Virus record (IMG/VR): IMGVR_UViG_3300008266_000033
Location: 62,001 to 126,000 of that record
DNA length: 64,000 bases
Reading direction: 5' to 3' (one strand)
Origin: a virus
Shown here: in pieces, positions 25,051 through 33,909 of the stretch
How positions within the stretch are numbered: the first letter of the stretch is position 1
Layout of the letters: each line of letters begins with the position of its first letter
Translations under genes and position numbers: made by a program
The notes under the pieces: model-generated
Database searches by the model: none
The model's input: the letters and a program-made list of their open reading frames with translations, nothing else
Told to the model about the DNA's origin: nothing

Positions 25051-26715
25051 TTATGGTGTAACAGTTGTTCCTCCTGAATATGAGGTTCCATTCCATTTTT
25101 GGATAACTAAATTTGCACCTGATGGAGCTATTCTCCAACTACCTACTGATCCACTAGCTCCTAAATATATAGCACAGTCATTTGATGTATTAGTAGATCC
25201 ACTAGTTATTGTTAAACTTCCTGAAGTTACAATACTTCCTGAATTTGATAATATACCAGAAGGTACATCTAATGTCATTTTTTTAGTAGTTGAACCTAAA
25301 GTAAAACCACTATCATAATGCCATTCAAATGAACTAGCTGCAGAAGTATTAAGAATTGAATTAATATATTTTATTGGTCTGTTTACATCTCCTGTAGAAA
25401 TAGGATATACTGAAAAATTAGTACCTCCTGCAAAATAAGTATTAATAGTACTACTTTTTGGTAATGTTACTATTGCTGCTCTTGAACCAGTAATTCCATT
25501 TCCTGCATCAACTTGAAAAGTAGTATATGCTGAGGATCCATTGTTTGTATTAACAATATCTGCTGATTGAAGACTATTTTGATTAGCAGTAATATTTAAT
25601 GAACCAGTTATTATAGCTGAACCTGTTACTATTAATGAACCTGTTAATCTTGCAGTATTGTTTGTATAATTAAATGTAAAATTACCTGAACCGCTAAAAG
25701 CTGATCCACTATTAAATTGGATTTGAGTATCTGAACCACCAGGTGTAGTTGATGGTCCACCACCAGATCCAGTTGCAACTGTTAAGCTAAATTGATTACC
25801 ATTGCCTTTTGTGAATGTAATTGTATTCGAGCTTACAGAAGCTGTTAAAAGAGCTGTAAGAGCATAAGAAGATGTCGTTGCAAAAGATGCTGTTCCTAAT
25901 AATGAACCAGTAGCAATTAAATTTTCTAATGTTAATTGTCCGTTTATATTATTATAAGAACTACTAACTACCCCACCAAAAAGACCACCTCCTGCATTGT
26001 ATTGAAGACTATTTATGGGGGCAGATGATGCCCCAGATCCTGTTTTAGCTAATAAAGCTATAACTCCTGGTGTTGCATAACTTACCTCTAGGGTAGCTAT
26101 ATTTGAAGAAGATATATTGATATATGAAGCACTGATTGCTTGAGAGGCTGATTGAGCCCATGAAGAAGTTCCTAATAATGAACCTGTAAATGATCCAGTA
26201 AATGAACCTGTTGCTCTTAATCCAAATGAAGAACTATAAACTAAATCAGGTACCCCTCCAAAAGCACTTCCACTATTATATTGAATTTCTGTTGGATTAC
26301 CACCAGGTGTTGTTGGGCTTCCGCCACCTCCACCAGAACCTGTAGTATGGACTACACCAGTTGTAGTATCAACTACTAAAAATTTAGTTCCTGATGATTT
26401 ATCAATTAATGAACCTGTTATAATAACATTACTACCTGAAACTACTAAAGCGTAATTTGAAGGATTTCCCATTTTAATTTGATTATCGGAAAATACTTCT
26501 AATATAGATAAACCAGATATATTATTTACAGAAAATAATGAACCTGATAAGTTGTCCATTATTTTTAGAATTGAACCTGTAGTACCTACAAAATTTACTG
26601 AACCTGAAGGTTCAACTAATAAAACTATAGGGTTAGCTGCACTACCACTAAATTGCATTAATGATTGGCTAGGGATTATAAATATATCGTTGTTAGTATT
26701 CGATTGTAATGACAT
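25051..26715 (-). CDS. Tail fibre protein, Ser/Gly/Thr-rich
   Basis: A 554-residue low-complexity fibre protein built from repeated short beta-strand units rich in Gly, Ser and Thr (for example TGSFTGSFTGSLLGTSSWA and GTASFATTSSYAL). It has several GGSxTQIQFNSGSAF-type segments spaced along the chain, each probably a repeat domain boundary. Its C-terminal strand (CAIYLGASGSVGSWRIAPSG) looks like a knob. It lies between the SHAEG fibre and the LamG-domain protein. No enzymatic motif is visible. Confidence 0.7.
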   Translation of the reverse strand: MSLQSNTNNDIFIIPSQSLMQFSGSAANPIVLLVEPSGSVNFVGTTGSILKIMDNLSGSLFSVNNISGLSILEVFSDNQIKMGNPSNYALVVSGSNVIITGSLIDKSSGTKFLVVDTTTGVVHTTGSGGGGGSPTTPGGNPTEIQYNSGSAFGGVPDLVYSSSFGLRATGSFTGSFTGSLLGTSSWAQSASQAISASYINISSSNIATLEVSYATPGVIALLAKTGSGASSAPINSLQYNAGGGLFGGVVSSSYNNINGQLTLENLIATGSLLGTASFATTSSYALTALLTASVSSNTITFTKGNGNQFSLTVATGSGGGPSTTPGGSDTQIQFNSGSAFSGSGNFTFNYTNNTARLTGSLIVTGSAIITGSLNITANQNSLQSADIVNTNNGSSAYTTFQVDAGNGITGSRAAIVTLPKSSTINTYFAGGTNFSVYPISTGDVNRPIKYINSILNTSAASSFEWHYDSGFTLGSTTKKMTLDVPSGILSNSGSIVTSGSLTITSGSTNTSNDCAIYLGASGSVGSWRIAPSGANLVIQKWNGTSYSGGTTVTP

Positions 26716-26727
26716 ATTATTATTTTG

Positions 26728-26737
26728 TTATAAATAT
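26728..26737 (-). promoter_or_regulatory. Late-type motif before the 554-residue fibre gene
   Basis: Minus-strand ATATTTATAACAAAATAATAATATG; the motif runs almost directly into the start codon at 26715. Confidence 0.5.
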
Positions 26738-27894
26738 TATAAGGTTTGCCAAGGTCTAAATCTGTATCGATGAGCAAAATAATTTTGTTCTACTTCTTGT
26801 GGGGTTAATGCTCTGTTATAGACTTGAAATAAATAAAAATAGGCATCTGATTGGTATGCAGTTCCTAAAGCAGATGCTGGAGTAGGTCCATTTATTGATC
26901 CTTCTAATTGTCTATCAGTAGCACCAACCCAAGCACCTAAAGATAGTGCTGAATTACTTCCTAGATAATTTCCAGTAGTGCTAGCTCCTGAAACTGTATC
27001 CCCAACTGTTTTATATCCATTTACATAAAGTTTAACTCTTCCATTATTTGCAGGTTGAGTATAATCAAATGTTATACATACATTTATGGGTTCTTTATCA
27101 GGAATAGTATATTGAGTATTAGTAATAATAATAGGTCTTCTTGTTGTTCCTCCTATAGATTGAGGATTTTCACTAAATTCAGCTCTTATATAATATGGAT
27201 TAGTAGTAACATTGGGTAAAGGAGTATCAGTAGTTTTATCCCATGCTGAAGGGAAAAATAAACCTATATAAAAATGTCTGTTTTCTCCTAAATTACTACC
27301 TATCCATCCTGGTCCTGATTCTACTATAATATTATCAGCATATTTAGCTACTAACATTGGAAAATTTCTACGAGGAAACCAATCTCTACTAGTAAGACCA
27401 CTAGATATACTTTGGGCTATTTGTTTAGAATAATCTATTTCAAACCACAAGTTTATAGTAAAAGTAGGAGAAGTTCCTGTAGCTATATTTCCTCCTCCTC
27501 CTTGTGTGGTTCCTTTAATTGAACCTGTTCCTACAAATACATTATCTAATATTTTTCCAAAATTAACGAATGAACTACTCATAGGAGTATTTAAATCAGT
27601 TCCAGGGATTACATAACTTGAACTAGCTTTTATATGAATTCTTCCTTGATCTATAGAATCCCATGAAGGAACTACTGCTACTGAACCAGATAAACTACCA
27701 CTATAATTATTTTTAGTTAAATCATACCATATATCTCCTGAGCCTGGATAGCTTAAAGGATTAGCAGCATCTACATATAATACTAAACCATCGGAAACTT
27801 GTTTAGGTCCATATGCTACTGATCCTGAGTGATTACTAAATAGACCACCAGAGGTAATTAAAACACTACCTGAGGCTGATGAAACTATAGACAT
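26737..27894 (-). CDS. LamG/concanavalin-like domain tail protein
   Basis: A 385-residue protein with a laminin-G-like jelly-roll. It opens with GLVLYVDAANPLSYPGSGDIWYDLT, shortened here to the LYVDAANxxSYxGxGxxWxDL signature of such phage and bacterial surface proteins. It continues with FTINLWFEIDY, KLYVNGYKTVG and a closing VYNRALTPQEVEQNY. This domain usually binds carbohydrate, which fits a receptor-recognition role for a tail fibre tip. It overlaps no neighbour and sits 0-1 nt from the flanking fibre genes. Confidence 0.75.
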   Translation of the reverse strand: MSIVSSASGSVLITSGGLFSNHSGSVAYGPKQVSDGLVLYVDAANPLSYPGSGDIWYDLTKNNYSGSLSGSVAVVPSWDSIDQGRIHIKASSSYVIPGTDLNTPMSSSFVNFGKILDNVFVGTGSIKGTTQGGGGNIATGTSPTFTINLWFEIDYSKQIAQSISSGLTSRDWFPRRNFPMLVAKYADNIIVESGPGWIGSNLGENRHFYIGLFFPSAWDKTTDTPLPNVTTNPYYIRAEFSENPQSIGGTTRRPIIITNTQYTIPDKEPINVCITFDYTQPANNGRVKLYVNGYKTVGDTVSGASTTGNYLGSNSALSLGAWVGATDRQLEGSINGPTPASALGTAYQSDAYFYLFQVYNRALTPQEVEQNYFAHRYRFRPWQTL

Positions 27895-30411
27895 TTATAA
27901 TATTGTTTTTAATTTTGGAACATCTTTTCTTTCAGCAAATATTTGATAATGGAAATTAGGAGTTAATGTATTTGATCCTATAATAACTTTATTATCTATG
28001 ATATCTAATATATGAAGATTTTGATATTCTCCAACACTAGTTAAATTAACTGTTATTGTATCTTGATCTATTAACCAACTCCATTCCTCAGGTAATTCAA
28101 TTATGTGAGAATTTGATTTACCTCTTACAAACACACTATGTTCTGGTCCTTCGGTTACACCATATTGTAGATATTTACCTTCTTGTGTTTTATGGGGTAC
28201 AATAAATGATTTTGTTGTAGCACCGAATGAACCTGATACTTCTAATGTATATTCAGGAGTAATTTTATTTATACCTAATCTATTAGTACTAATATCCCAA
28301 AATACTCCTATCTGATTACTTGCTGAAACAGGATATAATGATTGAGAGGTACTTCCTGAATAAAAAGATAAATATCCTGTAGGTCCTGGATTGATATAAC
28401 TTGGTATATTAATAGAGGCTGTTACTGGATCTGCTGAGTAGGTAACTGATACTCCAGATCCTGTAAATTCTATCATTCTGGAACTGGTTATATTAGAACC
28501 GGATTTAACTTTTACTCGTTGATATTCATCACTAGATGTATAATATAATTGTCCTGTAGTTGGATTATATGTTATTATATTTGAGATTGATGATGTTGTG
28601 GCCAATCCTGTGAAAAACACAGAACTGGTTGTATATAACGATGAAGAAAATACTGCCCCAGAAGACGATAATATATAAGTTCCTCCTGAGTTGCTAACTA
28701 TTAAACTTCCTGTTAATTGTACTTGATTTGAGGAAGATATAAAATTAAATGTTGTTGCACCAGCAGGTGATGAACCACTATTATATTGAATATTTCCATT
28801 AACTCCTGCAGTGCCTGGTATATGGATAGATGCTGTGTTTGTATTTACTTGAGTTGGAACAACTCCACTTCCTGAAAATAAAAACGATGAAGCGGTTGGA
28901 ACTAATGAATTATTAGAGGTACTTTGAACTGAAGGTAAACCTGAAGGAGAAGATATAGTAATAGTTGCTGTTCCTGAAGAGGTAGCAACTGTTGCTCCTA
29001 CAAAATTAATAGTTGTATTTGAACCTTTATTAGCTCCATTATCTTGAATTATTACACCACTGGTTGCTGGGATAAAAATACTTGCTGTATTTCCAACTAC
29101 TGAAACTGTAGATACTCCTGAACCTGAGAAATTTAATAGTTTAACTATATTTGAGGAGTCAACAGCACCATCTTTAGCTACTTTCATTGTTCCATCAATA
29201 GTAGCAACATTTCCTGCCACACTAACATCTAAATTATCAGCAAAATTTAATGTAAATGCTGAACCTTCACCACTTCCTCCATCTTGGATTTGAACCCCTC
29301 CTAAAATACTACTAGAAACTGATATAGTTGCAACTCCTCCTACTACACTAGCAGTAATAAAATCAGTAAAATTTAAAGTAACTGCTTGATTGGTAACACC
29401 CCCATCATCTTGAACTCCAACAGTACCATTTATTCTAATATTAGGAGTATAATTTATATAATCAATTTCAATATTAGAATTTCCAGTTAAAGGAACATAT
29501 GAAGCGGTAAGTGCTCTAGAAGCAGTACTTGCAAAAGAAGCTGTTCCAAATAATGATCCACTGAATGAGCCAGTAAATGAACCTGTTGCTATTGTATTAA
29601 ATAAAGTTGTTTGTCCACCTGATACTATTAAACTTCCAGTAATTGTTTGATTTCCATTAAATTGATTAGAGGATGTAGTGGCAAATGCCCCAGTTTGTGC
29701 AACTAACAAATATGGAGACAACATTGAAGATGTTTGAGCTATAAGTAGATATCCACTTAAATCTGGGGGTGTTAATGCACTAGTACTTTGGGTGTAAAAT
29801 AATTGTCCTGTAGTGTTGTCATAGGTTAAAATATAACCACCACCTACTCCTTGTGTTAAACCTGGAAGATTTGTTGAACCCGTAACAGTTAAATTACCTG
29901 AGATGATCTGGTTTCCTCTAAAAATATTAGAAGCAGTTGTAGCAAATGCCCCAGTTTGAGCTATCAATAGATAAGGAGCTAACATCGAAGATGTTTGAGC
30001 TATCAATAGATAAGGCCCCAACATTGATGCTGTTTGATTTACTAATAAGTAATTTCCTAATAATCCTGCGCTTGAAGTAGTATAAATTTTGCCAGTTGAT
30101 GAATCGTATGTTACAAAATTAGTTGCTGTAGCAGAAGTACCTAAACTATCTATTATTAATTCAGCTGAGCTTCCTGAAAGTAAAAATGTATTATTATTAA
30201 ATTGTTTTCCATTTACAACTAATTTATATACAGGAGATGGATTGATAGTATTAATACCAACATTTCTAGAGGCACTAACATATAAAATTCCTAACCCTGC
30301 ATTAATATCATAACCAGTAGTCCCGCTTAAACCATCAATAATTCTATAAACGTGTTCATCATAAATTATCTGACCATCGACAATACCACCAGAAGGAATA
30401 TAATTTGGCAT
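27895..30411 (-). CDS. Large tail fibre protein with conserved C-terminal domain
   Basis: An 838-residue fibre protein. The N-terminus (IVDGQIIYDEHVYRIIDG) probably attaches to the tail. The centre has repeated modules such as YLLIAQTSSMLAPYLL with GAFATTSSN, and multiple TGSFTGSL strands shared with the 554-residue fibre. The C-terminal ~120 residues (SFIVPHKTQEGKYLQYG, TEGPEHSVFVRGK, ELPEEWSWLID, FHYQIFAERKDVPKL) form a compact domain found at the ends of many T4-like fibres. It is the longest of the fibre genes. Confidence 0.75.
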   Translation of the reverse strand: MPNYIPSGGIVDGQIIYDEHVYRIIDGLSGTTGYDINAGLGILYVSASRNVGINTINPSPVYKLVVNGKQFNNNTFLLSGSSAELIIDSLGTSATATNFVTYDSSTGKIYTTSSAGLLGNYLLVNQTASMLGPYLLIAQTSSMLAPYLLIAQTGAFATTASNIFRGNQIISGNLTVTGSTNLPGLTQGVGGGYILTYDNTTGQLFYTQSTSALTPPDLSGYLLIAQTSSMLSPYLLVAQTGAFATTSSNQFNGNQTITGSLIVSGGQTTLFNTIATGSFTGSFSGSLFGTASFASTASRALTASYVPLTGNSNIEIDYINYTPNIRINGTVGVQDDGGVTNQAVTLNFTDFITASVVGGVATISVSSSILGGVQIQDGGSGEGSAFTLNFADNLDVSVAGNVATIDGTMKVAKDGAVDSSNIVKLLNFSGSGVSTVSVVGNTASIFIPATSGVIIQDNGANKGSNTTINFVGATVATSSGTATITISSPSGLPSVQSTSNNSLVPTASSFLFSGSGVVPTQVNTNTASIHIPGTAGVNGNIQYNSGSSPAGATTFNFISSSNQVQLTGSLIVSNSGGTYILSSSGAVFSSSLYTTSSVFFTGLATTSSISNIITYNPTTGQLYYTSSDEYQRVKVKSGSNITSSRMIEFTGSGVSVTYSADPVTASINIPSYINPGPTGYLSFYSGSTSQSLYPVSASNQIGVFWDISTNRLGINKITPEYTLEVSGSFGATTKSFIVPHKTQEGKYLQYGVTEGPEHSVFVRGKSNSHIIELPEEWSWLIDQDTITVNLTSVGEYQNLHILDIIDNKVIIGSNTLTPNFHYQIFAERKDVPKLKTIL

Positions 30412-30426
30412 ATTTTTATTTTTTTA

Positions 30427-30436
30427 TTATAAATAT
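30427..30436 (-). promoter_or_regulatory. Late-type motif before the 838-residue fibre gene
   Basis: Minus-strand TAATATTTATAATAAAAA, where the leading TAA is the stop codon of the gp15-like gene. Confidence 0.5.
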
Positions 30437-31302
30437 TAAGATTTAATGTTTTTAATATCAGAAACCACTTCTGTTGTAAAAGTTAATTTAGATCTATTAG
30501 AGAATTTTTTAATAGAATTCAAATCTTTTTGTATTACATCAGGAATTAAATACCCAGCTAATTTAAAAGTAAAAGTACATTTAACTATCCTATCTTCAGT
30601 TTCTGAAACTTCTATAGTATCAGTAAATGAATCTATTGTAACCTTAAATTTAAAACGTTCAGGCTCACCCCAATAAGAATCTGATGCGTATTGCATCATT
30701 TCTATTAATTTATTCATCTGTTCTACATAATATGTAAACATTACACATTCATATGTTGCTGTAACAAAATCAGGAACAACAACAGCATAATATGTTTCTT
30801 CAGGAATAGTATTATTTAAAATAGAAAAATTATCATAATAATTTTTAGGAGAATATTTTTTTACTGAAACACCATAATTAATGGGATTATTAGCATCTAA
30901 TTTATTTGTAACTGTTCTATTTTTATCTAAAGATGTTCTTTTAAATACTATTAAAGGACTCATTCCTTTACCTTTTAAATCTCTATAATACCCATCTTTT
31001 TGATATGATTTCCATTTTTCAGGGGAGCCATAAATTATAGGTACAGGAATTCTTTGTTCATTTTGTAAAACAGAAGGTTTTATAATATTTTCAAAATAAT
31101 AAAATACAGCTTCATCTAAATCTTGTATATTGATACTAAAAGGTTTTGTTGTATCTCCTTTAAATGAAGTTTGTAAAGCTCTATTATTTTTGTCAGGTAC
31201 AGAATCATTAGGATTCCCTGATTCTTTATCATAAGCAGTATGTTGACCTATTGATATTTCTTTTTGAGTTTTAGGAATAGGTTTACGTCCTTGTTGTGCC
31301 AT
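30436..31302 (-). CDS. Tail terminator / sheath stabiliser (gp15-like)
   Basis: A 288-residue protein that follows gp13- and gp14-like genes, the position of T4 gp15. Internal features agree: an early RIPVPIIYGSPEKW strand (T4: RVPITYAS), a middle helix with MFTYYVEQMNKLIEMMQY, and a C-terminal CTFTFKLAGYLIPD strand (T4: LTFEVNGWMYPP). It is expected to cap the tail tube and sheath at the head-proximal end. The N-terminal ~50 residues are charged and probably flexible. Confidence comes from order plus pattern rather than strong identity. Confidence 0.68.
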   Translation of the reverse strand: MAQQGRKPIPKTQKEISIGQHTAYDKESGNPNDSVPDKNNRALQTSFKGDTTKPFSINIQDLDEAVFYYFENIIKPSVLQNEQRIPVPIIYGSPEKWKSYQKDGYYRDLKGKGMSPLIVFKRTSLDKNRTVTNKLDANNPINYGVSVKKYSPKNYYDNFSILNNTIPEETYYAVVVPDFVTATYECVMFTYYVEQMNKLIEMMQYASDSYWGEPERFKFKVTIDSFTDTIEVSETEDRIVKCTFTFKLAGYLIPDVIQKDLNSIKKFSNRSKLTFTTEVVSDIKNIKS

Positions 31303-31811
31303 TATAATCTAGTTTTATCAATATTATATTTATCAGCAGGAACATAATGAGTTTTACATATAATAGATACATCCCAACCAAAATTAGATAATCCTGGGTT
31401 TAATGGGTTTGTTTCATTTGGGAAATCGGGATCTTTACCTACAAATAATTGATTATTAATTATAGTATCTACTTCAAAATAACCTTCTTGATACATAATA
31501 ACATCACCAATTTCAGGGAGTACATTTGCTATTTTTAGATCATCTAATAGGAAAGCAAAATTAGCCCCCCAAATTAAATCAACACCAAACCCATTAGTTG
31601 GATAAGATTGATCATTTCTTTCAACTAAACAATTAAGTAATACTGGAGGGTTAAAATATTTATTTTGAGCAGCTTCCCCATAAATATTAGTTTTAGTTTT
31701 TTCTAAAATATATTTATAATATGCTGCTTGTTGAGTAATGATATCTCCCATTAACTCTCGGTTAATATATCTAAATACAGAAATATCTCTAGATGAGCCA
31801 AATAATGCCAT
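31302..31811 (-). CDS. Neck protein (gp14-like)
   Basis: A 169-residue head-tail connector protein. It shows the gp14 pattern: an N-terminal helix ending in ELMGDIITQQAAYYKY, then TKTNIYGEAAQNKYF, a beta-rich LPEIGDVIMYQEGYFEVD segment and a C-terminal SIICKTHYVPADK. It shares one base with the gp15-like gene and lies 1 nt from the gp13-like gene, so the three neck genes form a coupled unit. It joins the portal-neck assembly to the tail. Confidence 0.8.
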   Translation of the reverse strand: MALFGSSRDISVFRYINRELMGDIITQQAAYYKYILEKTKTNIYGEAAQNKYFNPPVLLNCLVERNDQSYPTNGFGVDLIWGANFAFLLDDLKIANVLPEIGDVIMYQEGYFEVDTIINNQLFVGKDPDFPNETNPLNPGLSNFGWDVSIICKTHYVPADKYNIDKTRL

Positions 31812-31812
31812 A

Positions 31813-32970
31813 TTATCCTATATATATTGTTAATGGTACTTTATTTAATTCTTGAATTCTAAAGTCACTTTCATCTTTTCTTCTTTCCAATAATGCTTTA
31901 TTAGAAGTCTCATCAAGATAAGTTCTTAATCTTTCAATTAAAGCTGTTCTTTCATTAGCTGCGGCTGAAATTAAATCAGCAGCATTTAACCTAACTTCAC
32001 TATTAGGAATGGGTACATTATCGTATTTACCTCTAACATATCCTAACATTTCTTTACATAATGCTAAAGTATATTCAAAAATCCACGATCTACCAACTGA
32101 ATTTATTTGGGTATAAGTAGGATTAGTATAAGGTACATTAGATACATTAGTTATACCACTTCCACTTCCAGGATATGTAATTGAATTTAATAATCTATCT
32201 TCAGTTTTAATATATCTAAACCAAAGATTATGATGATTTCGTGGAATAGGAAATATTTTTAATCGATTATTTATAATTTCAAATGTATAATTAGATAATC
32301 GGATTTGCTCACTCATTTCTAATTGTTGTAAAACCTGCATATCATAATTTACAGGTGACATTAGAAAATTCAATGCTGGGCTAAAACTACCAAATCCAAA
32401 TGAATTAATAGCATTAGCAGCTCCAAATCCTGAACCTAATCCAGCATAAGGATCATAAAATCTAGTTAATGCAGGAGGTGCTTGATAAAATACTTGTTTT
32501 ATTTCTATAGGACTAGTAATACTTTGCGAAACAGCCCATTCATTTAAATCATATTCTTGAACTCCTGGTTGTAAATGTAATGAACCTGAATACCATGTTA
32601 CATTTCCACCAACACCAGCCTCTGCTCCATATTGTTCAGATATTTTAATTACATTGGCTAAATTAGGAGTAATTAATGCATTATTTAATGAAACTATATC
32701 TTCTGTGGGGGTACCATCTAAGGTCAAAATATTATCCCTAACTTTATAGGCATATAATTCATTACCATAAGTAGTAACAGCCATTTCAAAAGCTGTATAA
32801 AAATTTATATTCTGTAGTTCAACTTCCATTATAGGATATCCTAAACGTTGAGCACAGAATTTAGCTACTTTATCTGCATCTAATTGAAATTGGAGATCAG
32901 TATCATAAAATCCAAAAGGAGTATCTCCTATAGAAAATGAACTAGATCCAGGCCAAATAGGTTTGTTCAT
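31813..32970 (-). CDS. Neck protein (gp13-like)
   Basis: A 385-residue neck protein. The opening PFGFYDTDLQFQLDADKVAK and AQRLGYPIMEVELQNINFYT followed by AFEMAVTTYGNEL match the gp13 family of T4-like phages. The C-terminus is helical with many Arg/Glu (AANERTALIERLRTYLD). It starts the neck operon gp13-gp14-gp15, preceded by a late-type motif and a strong terminator. It mediates head completion and tail joining. Confidence 0.82.
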   Translation of the reverse strand: MNKPIWPGSSSFSIGDTPFGFYDTDLQFQLDADKVAKFCAQRLGYPIMEVELQNINFYTAFEMAVTTYGNELYAYKVRDNILTLDGTPTEDIVSLNNALITPNLANVIKISEQYGAEAGVGGNVTWYSGSLHLQPGVQEYDLNEWAVSQSITSPIEIKQVFYQAPPALTRFYDPYAGLGSGFGAANAINSFGFGSFSPALNFLMSPVNYDMQVLQQLEMSEQIRLSNYTFEIINNRLKIFPIPRNHHNLWFRYIKTEDRLLNSITYPGSGSGITNVSNVPYTNPTYTQINSVGRSWIFEYTLALCKEMLGYVRGKYDNVPIPNSEVRLNAADLISAAANERTALIERLRTYLDETSNKALLERRKDESDFRIQELNKVPLTIYIG

Positions 32971-32981
32971 GGCGGTTTTTG

Positions 32982-32991
32982 TTATAAATAT
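32982..32991 (-). promoter_or_regulatory. Late-type motif before the gp13-like gene
   Basis: Minus-strand ATATTTATAACAAAAACCGCCATG: 11 nt from the ATG at 32970, right after a terminator T-tract. Confidence 0.55.
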
Positions 32992-32992
32992 G

Positions 32993-33023
32993 AAAAAAAG
33001 AAGGCTCGTCTAATTGACGAGCC
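32993..33023 (-). terminator. Intrinsic terminator after the 108-residue structural gene
   Basis: An 8-bp perfect GC-rich stem (33003-33010 with 33016-33023), a 5-nt loop, then CTTCTTTTTTT on the minus strand. Confidence 0.88.
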
Positions 33024-33043
33024 CTTATATAAATATATATTTT

Positions 33044-33370
33044 TTAAACTAATGAACCTGATCTCCAAGCTCCTCCTAACCAAACAAACATTTTATAACC
33101 GCCAGAACCACTTCCAAACAAAAATTGACCTTCTGAGCCATTAAATGTAGGAGCAATCCCTGATAATGAAGCTGTTGGAGTTAATAAAGCCCCAAAAACA
33201 TTATTTATAGTTAATAATCCTGAAATATCAGTAGATCCTGTAATTATTAAAGATCCTGAGGTGGTGAAAGAACCAGTTACAGCATGTGAACCAGTAAAAT
33301 ATTCAAAATTAGCATCTAATTCTTGAATTGTTAATGCTGAACCTTTGGTTTGTCTGTATGTTAGTGCCAT
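33044..33370 (-). CDS. Short tail-fibre-like structural protein
   Basis: A 108-residue protein with the same Gly/Ser/Thr beta-strand style as the large fibres (SHAVTGSFTTSGSLIITGS) and a C-terminal cap MFVWLGGAWRSGSLV resembling the end of the SHAEG fibre (YNGTAWRSSSFN). An N-terminal TYRQTKGSALTIQELDANFE helix resembles the fibre attachment segment of phage tail proteins. It may be a minimal fibre or a fibre tip module. Late-type motif 8 nt upstream, terminator downstream. Confidence 0.65.
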   Translation of the reverse strand: MALTYRQTKGSALTIQELDANFEYFTGSHAVTGSFTTSGSLIITGSTDISGLLTINNVFGALLTPTASLSGIAPTFNGSEGQFLFGSGSGGYKMFVWLGGAWRSGSLV

Positions 33371-33377
33371 TTTTTTG

Positions 33378-33387
33378 TTATAAATAT
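33378..33387 (-). promoter_or_regulatory. Late-type motif before the 108-residue gene
   Basis: Minus-strand AATATTTATAACAAAAAAATG, 7 nt from the start at 33370. Confidence 0.5.
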
Positions 33388-33395
33388 TAAAGGGT

Positions 33396-33881
33396 TTATG
33401 AAGATGCTACTACATATTCAAGTTGAATGTTAGAACCAGATGCTTTTGCTTTTACAGTATCATAATAATAAAAATTAGAATAATATGTTTCATCAACATA
33501 ATTTTCAACTACATAATCATTAGTTGATGAAGCATTAAATTCAGCATTACTTAACATTAATGATTTTTTAGAATCTAATTGAAAAATTGAACTTTCATTA
33601 CCTGTAGAAATCAAGTATATTTCAGCTGATCCAGTAGAAGATAAATTAGTAATTCTTATATATTTTACTTGATCCTTTACAAAAGATCCTGCAGTTTGTT
33701 GTTCTTCACTATCTACAAATTTTAAAATTTCAATCCCTGAACCACTAAAAGTTGTTGATATAGTATCAACTCTTTTTACCATTTGATTAACGCCCGATAT
33801 TGTAACAGTATTTAAAGATGTTTCAATATTTTTATTAGGTAAAGTAATTTGTTCTGAGATGATAATTTTTAAATCAGACAT
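33396..33881 (-). CDS. Putative virion structural protein, 161 residues
   Basis: A 161-residue, beta-rich protein (strands TVTISGVNQMVKRVDTIS, YIRITNLSSTGSAEIYLIS, FQLDSKKSLMLSNAEF), Ser/Thr-rich and lacking Cys and membrane segments. The pattern of a strand-rich jelly-roll-like domain that sits on the capsid or tail surface is common in T4-like phages, but I cannot name a family. It lies between phoH and the short fibre gene, with a variant of the late-type motif (33892-33901) upstream. Confidence 0.55.
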   Translation of the reverse strand: MSDLKIIISEQITLPNKNIETSLNTVTISGVNQMVKRVDTISTTFSGSGIEILKFVDSEEQQTAGSFVKDQVKYIRITNLSSTGSAEIYLISTGNESSIFQLDSKKSLMLSNAEFNASSTNDYVVENYVDETYYSNFYYYDTVKAKASGSNIQLEYVVASS

Positions 33882-33891
33882 GGTGTTTTTA

Positions 33892-33901
33892 TAATAAATA
33901 T
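33892..33901 (-). promoter_or_regulatory. Late-type motif variant before the 161-residue gene
   Basis: Minus-strand ATATTTATTATAAAAAC; one base inserted relative to the common form. 10 nt from the ATG at 33881. Confidence 0.4.
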
Positions 33902-33909
33902 GATAAGAA

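Noticed and set aside
25032-25091. Longer start for the SHAEG fibre
   Set aside because: The extra 20 residues overlap the end of the 554-residue fibre gene and are His/Glu/Lys-rich without resemblance to a fibre attachment domain; the ATG at 25031 follows the previous stop.
25016-25318. Plus-strand open frame of 100 residues over the fibre genes
   Set aside because: Antisense to repeat-rich coding sequence of the 554-residue fibre; no promoter and no plausible domain.
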